From assembly GCF_005405225.1 (NCBI RefSeq), contig NZ_BJDQ01000005.1:62001-126000 (forward strand): DNA of 64,000 nucleotides, in the 5' to 3' direction. Shown here piece after piece: positions 59,405-64,000 of the stretch (positions are counted from its first letter, which is position 1; the number at the start of each line of letters is the position of its first letter). Source of the stretch: Enterococcus dongliensis. Lineage in GTDB: Bacteria; Bacillota; Bacilli; Lactobacillales; Enterococcaceae. The notes beneath the pieces were generated by a model. The model was not told where the DNA came from. It ran no database searches and saw only the letters and a program-made list of their open reading frames with translations. Position numbers and translations under genes: made by a program.

Positions 59405-59450
59405 CCAGAAGAAAATGTTTCATGTGAAACATTTTCTTCTGGTTTTTTTT
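59405..59450 (+). terminator. Terminator hairpin containing a parS-like site
   Basis: A 17-bp perfect stem CCAGAAGAAAATGTTTC with loop ATGT, followed by eight T: a very strong terminator for the GNAT gene. Its apex reads TGTTTCATGTGAAACA (59416-59431), the parS palindrome with a single change (C to T at position 8). Confidence 0.85.
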
Positions 59451-59549
59451 GAACAGTTATTTTTTTATAAGCAATAAATAACTAAAAACAAGAAAATATA
59501 TAACGTGTTTTAACAAATATTTCTCAATGGATTTTTGAGAGAATTTAGC

Positions 59550-60308
59550 TTATTGAGTCAATTTTAGTGTAGACAACATTTTTCGTAATTCTGCAACAGG
59601 GATTTGACCAGGAGCTGATGCCGTTTTAGCAGAACCAAAAGTTGCAGCAGAACCAAAGAGTTGACCGGAAACACGACTGATCATTCCTAAGGAACCCATT
59701 GACATAGTGATTAATGGAACGTCAGCATGCTCTTCGTACATTTCACGAGTGGCTGCTAGTAAAGTCAGTACGTCAGCGGTATTTTGAGGCATCACAGCAA
59801 TTTTACAAATATCTGCTCCTTTGTTTTGCATTTTTTGTAGTCGAGTGACGATCTCTTTTTTTGCAGGTGTTTGGTTAAAATCATGATTACATAAAATGAC
59901 TTTAATGTTATTTTTATGAGCGAGATCAATCGTTTCTGCTACATTTTCCTCAGGCATGAACAATTCTATATCCAATAAATCCAAACAACCTTCGGCGATG
60001 ATTGTTTGATAAAGAGCAAAGTAATCAGCATCCGAAAGCTCACATACACCGCCTTCTTTTTTTGTACGAAAAGTGATCAATAACGGCTTTTTTAGTATAG
60101 TTTTCAATGTATGTGAAAGCTTAGCGACTATTTGCGGCACTTGAACATGATCAAAAAAATCGATCCGCCACTCGACTAAATCACAATCCAATGAATGGAT
60201 CATTTTTGCTTCTGTTAAAAGTTCAGACTCAGTTTTCCCCACCATCGGAACGATGATTTTGGGTTGACCTGTACCGATGGTAACTTGACCAACAGTTACT
60301 GTTTTCAT
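59550..60308 (-). CDS. aroD: 3-dehydroquinate dehydratase, type I
   Basis: A 252-residue type I dehydroquinase of the shikimate pathway. Motifs are LVEWRIDFFD, LLITFRTKKEGG, the catalytic histidine in ILCNHDFNQTP, the Schiff-base lysine in ICKIAVMPQN and the C-terminal SAPGQIPV. The ATG at 60308 has AGGAGG upstream; the long frame before it is not coding. It is on the minus strand against its neighbours, alone, without other aromatic-pathway genes. Confidence 0.95.
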   Translation of the reverse strand: MKTVTVGQVTIGTGQPKIIVPMVGKTESELLTEAKMIHSLDCDLVEWRIDFFDHVQVPQIVAKLSHTLKTILKKPLLITFRTKKEGGVCELSDADYFALYQTIIAEGCLDLLDIELFMPEENVAETIDLAHKNNIKVILCNHDFNQTPAKKEIVTRLQKMQNKGADICKIAVMPQNTADVLTLLAATREMYEEHADVPLITMSMGSLGMISRVSGQLFGSAATFGSAKTASAPGQIPVAELRKMLSTLKLTQ

Positions 60309-60981
60309 TATATTCCTCCTAATCGTTGAATCGCAGTTTAACAACGATTCTTTTTGAAGTATTAAGATAGTGTAAGTACATTGATTCTGTCTGTATTGTA
60401 CCTTACAAGACGCCCGTTGCCATAGAAACTGAGTATCGTAGCTAAAATCTGTCTTCAATACGAATTGCTGACTGTATATTTGCAGGTATAATAGACGGAA
60501 CGTTCTTGCTGAATTCTTGTGCAACGTTTCTCAAACGAAGCGGTTTCTTGTTGGTGGAATTGTGAACTAAATCCCAAAAAATAATTATGGATTACTGAGA
60601 GTATTACAAAACTCAATGACCTTTATCAATAAAAGTAATAGGCACTACATATTATTGAGTAAGGAAAGAGTAAAACAAGTTTTATGTTATATTTTTAGTG
60701 AGAATATTACTAAAGTTAAAAAGAAGAAATATTTAGAAGTAAAGAAATATGCTAAGAATAAGGAACTATTTGCTTTATTTTACAGTGCAACGATAAGTTA
60801 GTAGGATTCTAAAAAAATTCTATGATTTTTGTCTAGAAAATTTGAATAAAAAATGGGATTAAAGCTTTCTTAATCTCCTTGTGAAACATACGTAAACCAT
60901 TGCATGTAACGTAATAATGCGTTAAAGTAGAGAATAGTCTGTGAAACATTTTTCTGTTTCACGAAAATGAAAGGATTTCTT
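60309..60981. other. Gene-poor gap between aroD and rsmG
   Basis: About 670 bp. A 61-residue basic open frame at 60616-60801 (plus) lacks a ribosome-binding site and recognisable motifs; it may be a gene remnant or chance. At 60941-60962 GTGAAACA, six bases and TGTTTCAC form an inverted pair of parS half-sites facing outward. No terminator with a T-run was found for aroD's promoter side. Confidence 0.6.
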
Positions 60982-61695
60982 ATGACACCAGAAGAATTTC
61001 AAGCGGAATTAGAGAAGCAAGGGATCCAATTATCGGCAAAACAGATGGATCAATTTGCGACTTATTTTCATTTATTGGTTGAATGGAACCAAAAAATGAA
61101 TCTTACCGCCATTACTGAACACGAAGAAGTTTATTTGAAGCATTTTTACGATTCTATCACATTGGCTTTTTCTGATACGTTCAAACCAGAAGGAAAGTTA
61201 TGTGATGTAGGATCAGGTGCTGGTTTTCCCAGTGTACCATTAAAGATTGTTTTTCCAGAATTAGAGATCACTATCGTCGATTCGTTAAATAAGCGGATTA
61301 CTTTTTTGAAAACTTTAGTGACGGCTTTGCAATTAGATGGTGTGAATCTTTATCATGATAGGGCGGAAACTTTTGGACAAACGCCTGAATTTCGTGAAGC
61401 CTATGATTTTGTTACTGCGCGAGCAGTTGCTCGATTAAATGTGTTGACGGAATTGTGTTTGCCTTTAGTGAAAAAAAATGGTTGTTTCTTTGCCTTGAAA
61501 GCAGCGAAAAGTGAAGAAGAGTTGACCGAAGCACGACCTGCGATCGCTTTATTGGGCGGTAAGCTGATCCAAGCAGAGGATGTCTCACTGCCAAATGGTG
61601 ATACACGGCACATCATCACTGTACAAAAAAAGAAAGAAACCCCAAAAAAATACCCACGCAAACCAGGGATGCCCAACAAGCAGCCATTAAAATAA
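60982..61695 (+). CDS. rsmG: 16S rRNA (guanine527-N7)-methyltransferase RsmG
   Basis: A 237-residue SAM-dependent methyltransferase: [10 protein letters not shown], the SAM-binding [15 protein letters not shown] (about 80-94), [13 protein letters not shown] and the RAVARLN motif. The ATG at 60982 has AAAGGA at good spacing; the ATG at 60967 has none. Basic C-terminal tail. Normally next to mnmG; here three genes intervene. Confidence 0.95.
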   Translation: MTPEEFQAELEKQGIQLSAKQMDQFATYFHLLVEWNQKMNLTAITEHEEVYLKHFYDSITLAFSDTFKPEGKLCDVGSGAGFPSVPLKIVFPELEITIVDSLNKRITFLKTLVTALQLDGVNLYHDRAETFGQTPEFREAYDFVTARAVARLNVLTELCLPLVKKNGCFFALKAAKSEEELTEARPAIALLGGKLIQAEDVSLPNGDTRHIITVQKKKETPKKYPRKPGMPNKQPLK

Positions 61696-61783
61696 ATCTA
61701 ATGAATACGTCAAAATGAGAAATACAGAAAACACGCAGCGGTTTTTAGGAAAAATTCATTAGTACGAACTAGGAGGAAATTAA

Positions 61784-62551
61784 ATGGCACGGATCATATC
61801 TGTTGCAAACCAAAAAGGCGGCGTTGGAAAAACAACGACGACTGTGAATTTAGGTGCGTGCTTAGCTTATGATGGTAAGAAAGTCTTATTGATCGATAGC
61901 GATGCGCAAGGAAATGCGACCAGCGGGTTAGGCGTGCGCAAACCAGATGTGAAGCAAGATATTTATGATGTTTTAGTCAATGAGGTCCCAATCAAAGAAA
62001 CGATTATTGAAACATCGCGAGAAAATTTGTCGATTGTTCCTGCAACATTGCAATTAGCTGGCGCGGAGATCGAATTGACCTCTATGATGGCACGAGAGTC
62101 TCGTCTAAAGAGCGCGCTAGCAGAAGTTAGTGACGAGTATGACTTTATTCTGATAGACTGTCCGCCATCTCTAGGACATTTGACGATCAATGCTTTTACA
62201 GCTAGTGACGCCATTTTGATCCCAGTTCAATGTGAATACTACGCGTTAGAAGGATTGAGTCAATTACTAAATACAGTGCGTCTAGTTCAAAAACATTTTA
62301 ATCCAGGATTAGAGATTGAAGGCGTCTTATTGACGATGTATGATGCACGTACGAATTTAGGAGCAGAAGTAGTAGAAGAAGTGCGGCGCTATTTCCAAGA
62401 AAAAGTTTATGATACGATCATTCCAAGAAATGTTCGCTTATCCGAAGCACCTAGTCATGGAAAGCCAATCATTGATTACGATCCACGCTCAAAAGGTGCC
62501 GAAGTCTATCAAGCTCTAGCAAAGGAAGTGTTAGTTCGTGAGCAAAAATAA
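61784..62551 (+). CDS. parA: Chromosome-partitioning ATPase ParA (Soj)
   Basis: A 255-residue Walker-type ATPase with the deviant Walker A KGGVGKTTT at about 11-19, DSDAQGNATSG and Walker B region FILIDCPPSLG. It organises origins and regulates DnaA in Firmicutes. AGGAGG precedes the ATG. It overlaps parB by 14 bp. Confidence 0.96.
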   Translation: MARIISVANQKGGVGKTTTTVNLGACLAYDGKKVLLIDSDAQGNATSGLGVRKPDVKQDIYDVLVNEVPIKETIIETSRENLSIVPATLQLAGAEIELTSMMARESRLKSALAEVSDEYDFILIDCPPSLGHLTINAFTASDAILIPVQCEYYALEGLSQLLNTVRLVQKHFNPGLEIEGVLLTMYDARTNLGAEVVEEVRRYFQEKVYDTIIPRNVRLSEAPSHGKPIIDYDPRSKGAEVYQALAKEVLVREQK

Positions 62552-63428
62552 AGGTTTAGGCCGCGGGATTGATGCCTTGTTTCAAGATTTGTCTGAGATT
62601 GAAGAAGTTGATATGAAAAAGGACCAGGTGATCGAGATTCCGTTAAGTGATCTGCGTCCCAATCCTTATCAACCACGAAAATCGTTTGATGAAGCGACAT
62701 TGCAAGAACTAGCTAACTCAATTGAGCAATCTGGTGTTTTTCAACCAATCATCGTAAGAAAATCTGCGGTGAAAGGGTATGAATTGATTGCCGGCGAACG
62801 TCGTTTTCGTGCGTCAAAATTAGCTGGGAAAGAAACTATTCCGGCTATCATTCGTGAGTTTGATGAAGAAGCTATGATGCAAGTTGCTGTCTTAGAAAAT
62901 CTGCAGCGGGAAGATCTGAACCCGCTAGAAGAAGCCGAAGCCTATGAGATGCTGATGAAAAATTTAAAACTGACGCAAGCAGACGTCGCCAATCGGTTAG
63001 GAAAGAGTCGTCCGTATATTGCCAATTACTTACGCTTATTAACTTTGCCTAAACTAGTCAAAGAAATGGTGCAAGATGAACGGCTATCAATGGGCCAAGC
63101 ACGAACTTTGCTAGGATTGAAGAAAAAAGATCAAATCTTAAAACTAGCCAATCGTGCGGTGAAAGAGAATTTGACCGTCCGCCAATTAGAGCAGATTGTT
63201 AATGAATACAATGAAGGCAAGGCCAAAGATAAGAAAAAAGGGCCACGACTAGCAAAAGAAAAACCATACTACTTGCGAGAAAGCGAAGACCGCCTGATGG
63301 ACAAGTTCGGAACCGGTGTCGAAATCGTTGAAAAAGACGGCAAAGGCAAGATTTCGATTGAATACCTGTCACCATCAGATTTGACTCGAATCTTAGATAT
63401 TTTGAATATTCATTTTGATGAAGCTTAG
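62538..63428 (+). CDS. parB: Chromosome-partitioning protein ParB (Spo0J)
   Basis: A 296-residue ParB: CTP-binding N-terminal domain with NPYQPRKSF, the GERRFRA box (about 88-94) and VLENLQREDLNPLEEA. The helix-turn-helix LTQADVANRLGKSRPYIANYLRLL reads parS, and a C-terminal dimerisation domain follows. GTG start after GGAAGTG. Its target sites are present in the window at 40441 and 41293. Confidence 0.96.
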   Translation: MSKNKGLGRGIDALFQDLSEIEEVDMKKDQVIEIPLSDLRPNPYQPRKSFDEATLQELANSIEQSGVFQPIIVRKSAVKGYELIAGERRFRASKLAGKETIPAIIREFDEEAMMQVAVLENLQREDLNPLEEAEAYEMLMKNLKLTQADVANRLGKSRPYIANYLRLLTLPKLVKEMVQDERLSMGQARTLLGLKKKDQILKLANRAVKENLTVRQLEQIVNEYNEGKAKDKKKGPRLAKEKPYYLRESEDRLMDKFGTGVEIVEKDGKGKISIEYLSPSDLTRILDILNIHFDEA

Positions 63429-63495
63429 TTGGATTAAAATCGCTTAGTTTTATTAAAAAGCTGAATACTTAAATTTAACATAGGAGGTTTGCCAG

Positions 63496-63693
63496 ATGTA
63501 CGATTTAGGTGATATCGTTGAGATGAAAAAACCGCATGCTTGCCAGACAAATCGCTGGGAGATCATTCGGATGGGTGCGGATATTAAAATCAAATGTATC
63601 AATTGCGGACATATCGTTATGATGACGCGCCGTGACTTTGAAAAGAAAATGAAAAAAATCCTTGAGAAAAAAACAGAGTTGACTCAAGAATAA
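63496..63693 (+). CDS. DUF951 protein
   Basis: A 65-residue DUF951 protein (YyzM-like): MYDLGDIVEMKKPHACQTNRWEI with the conserved HxC and KCINCGHIVMMTRRDFE, whose cysteines could bind zinc. The family sits between parB and ychF in Firmicutes; the function is unknown. GGAGG precedes the ATG. Only 30 bp separate it from ychF, so co-transcription is likely. Confidence 0.92.
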   Translation: MYDLGDIVEMKKPHACQTNRWEIIRMGADIKIKCINCGHIVMMTRRDFEKKMKKILEKKTELTQE

Positions 63694-63723
63694 TTCCTTA
63701 GTAGAGAAAGAGTGAAGTATATC

Positions 63724-64000
63724 ATGGCCTTAACAGCCGGAATCGTAGGATTACCCAACGTAGGTAAATCTACCCTATTTAATGCAATTACTAAAGCAGG
63801 TGCAGAAGCTGCCAACTATCCTTTTGCAACAATCGATCCAAATGTCGGGATGGTGGAAGTCCCTGATTGGCGTTTAGAACGCTTGACTGAATTAGTTCAT
63901 CCGAAAAAAACAGTTCCCACGACATTTGAATTTACTGATATCGCTGGAATCGTCAAAGGTGCCAGCAAAGGAGAAGGATTGGGAAATCAATTTTTGAGCC
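63724..64000 (+). CDS. ychF: Redox-regulated ATPase/GTPase YchF (OLA1 family), 3' end outside window
   Basis: The first 92 residues of YchF: P-loop [40 protein letters not shown] and the switch region [19 protein letters not shown]. This Obg-family protein hydrolyses ATP and binds ribosomes. The gene runs off the right edge. Confidence 0.95.
   Translation, partial: MALTAGIVGLPNVGKSTLFNAITKAGAEAANYPFATIDPNVGMVEVPDWRLERLTELVHPKKTVPTTFEFTDIAGIVKGASKGEGLGNQFLS

Noticed and set aside
60309-60524. 72-residue N-terminal extension of aroD
   Set aside because: The ATG at 60308 has AGGAGG and gives the normal type I dehydroquinase N-terminus; the extension has no homology-like features.
60616-60801. 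61-codon plus-strand frame between aroD and rsmG as a gene
   Set aside because: No Shine-Dalgarno sequence, no recognisable motif, AT-rich basic translation; mentioned only as a possible remnant in the gap entry.

Overview
The window is chromosomal DNA from a low-GC Gram-positive coccus, most likely an Enterococcus; the species cannot be fixed from sequence alone. The evidence is the gene order around the replication origin (dnaB, rplI, gdpP, rpsR, ssb, rpsF, gyrA, gyrB, recF, yaaA, dnaN, dnaA, oriC, rpmH, rnpA, yidC, jag, mnmE, mnmG, then rsmG, parA, parB), a Lactobacillales-type sorbitol operon, a pyruvate oxidase, and the absence of sporulation genes. oriC lies at about 49.06-51.1 kb. Most genes left of it are on the minus strand and most genes right of it on the plus strand, so they are read away from the origin with the forks.

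Positions 1-30 kb are accessory carbon metabolism, almost all on the minus strand. From the left: the end of an alpha/beta hydrolase; a three-gene operon (MtnK-like kinase, MtnA-like isomerase, class II aldolase) that looks like a 5-deoxyribose/methylthioribose salvage route ending in DHAP; a complete sorbitol PTS operon in the order gutF-R-M-C-B-A; a second polyol operon with a galactitol-family PTS, a zinc-type dehydrogenase, an AraD-type epimerase, a RhaD-like aldolase and a 2-hydroxyacid dehydrogenase, whose substrate is unknown; its PRD/EIIA regulator; and a third polyol operon with another galactitol-family PTS and two dehydrogenases, one of which resembles D-arabitol-phosphate dehydrogenase. 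Each of the three polyol systems has its own PRD-type regulator. cre-like sites (CcpA targets) lie in front of each regulator or operon, so glucose repression is expected. An aldehyde dehydrogenase, a HAD phosphatase, a TMEM175-type channel and a ZIP metal transporter follow.

Positions 30-47.6 kb hold pyruvate oxidase, an orphan mannose-family EIIA, an ABC-F ATPase, DegV, PurA and then the replication/translation block: replicative helicase, L9, the c-di-AMP phosphodiesterase GdpP, the S6-SSB-S18 operon, and gyrase with RecF. Two perfect parS sites flank the S18/SSB genes.

Positions 47.6-51.3 kb are the origin. DnaA boxes lie on both sides of dnaA, and the dnaA-dnaN gap carries a readable basal unwinding element: DnaA box, GC-rich spacer, six DnaA-trios, AT-rich stretch. 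Positions 51.3-64 kb carry rpmH, rnpA, yidC, jag, a Dph6-like ATPase, mnmE and mnmG. A lipoprotein, a GNAT acetyltransferase and aroD interrupt the usual mnmG-rsmG neighbourhood. rsmG, parA (soj), parB (spo0J), a DUF951 gene and the start of ychF follow. A parS-like site is embedded in the terminator hairpin after the GNAT gene, and an inside-out pair of parS half-sites sits just upstream of rsmG.

All calls come from reading motifs, gene order and ribosome-binding sites by eye; no database search was run. Several start codons were moved inward to match clear Shine-Dalgarno sequences.
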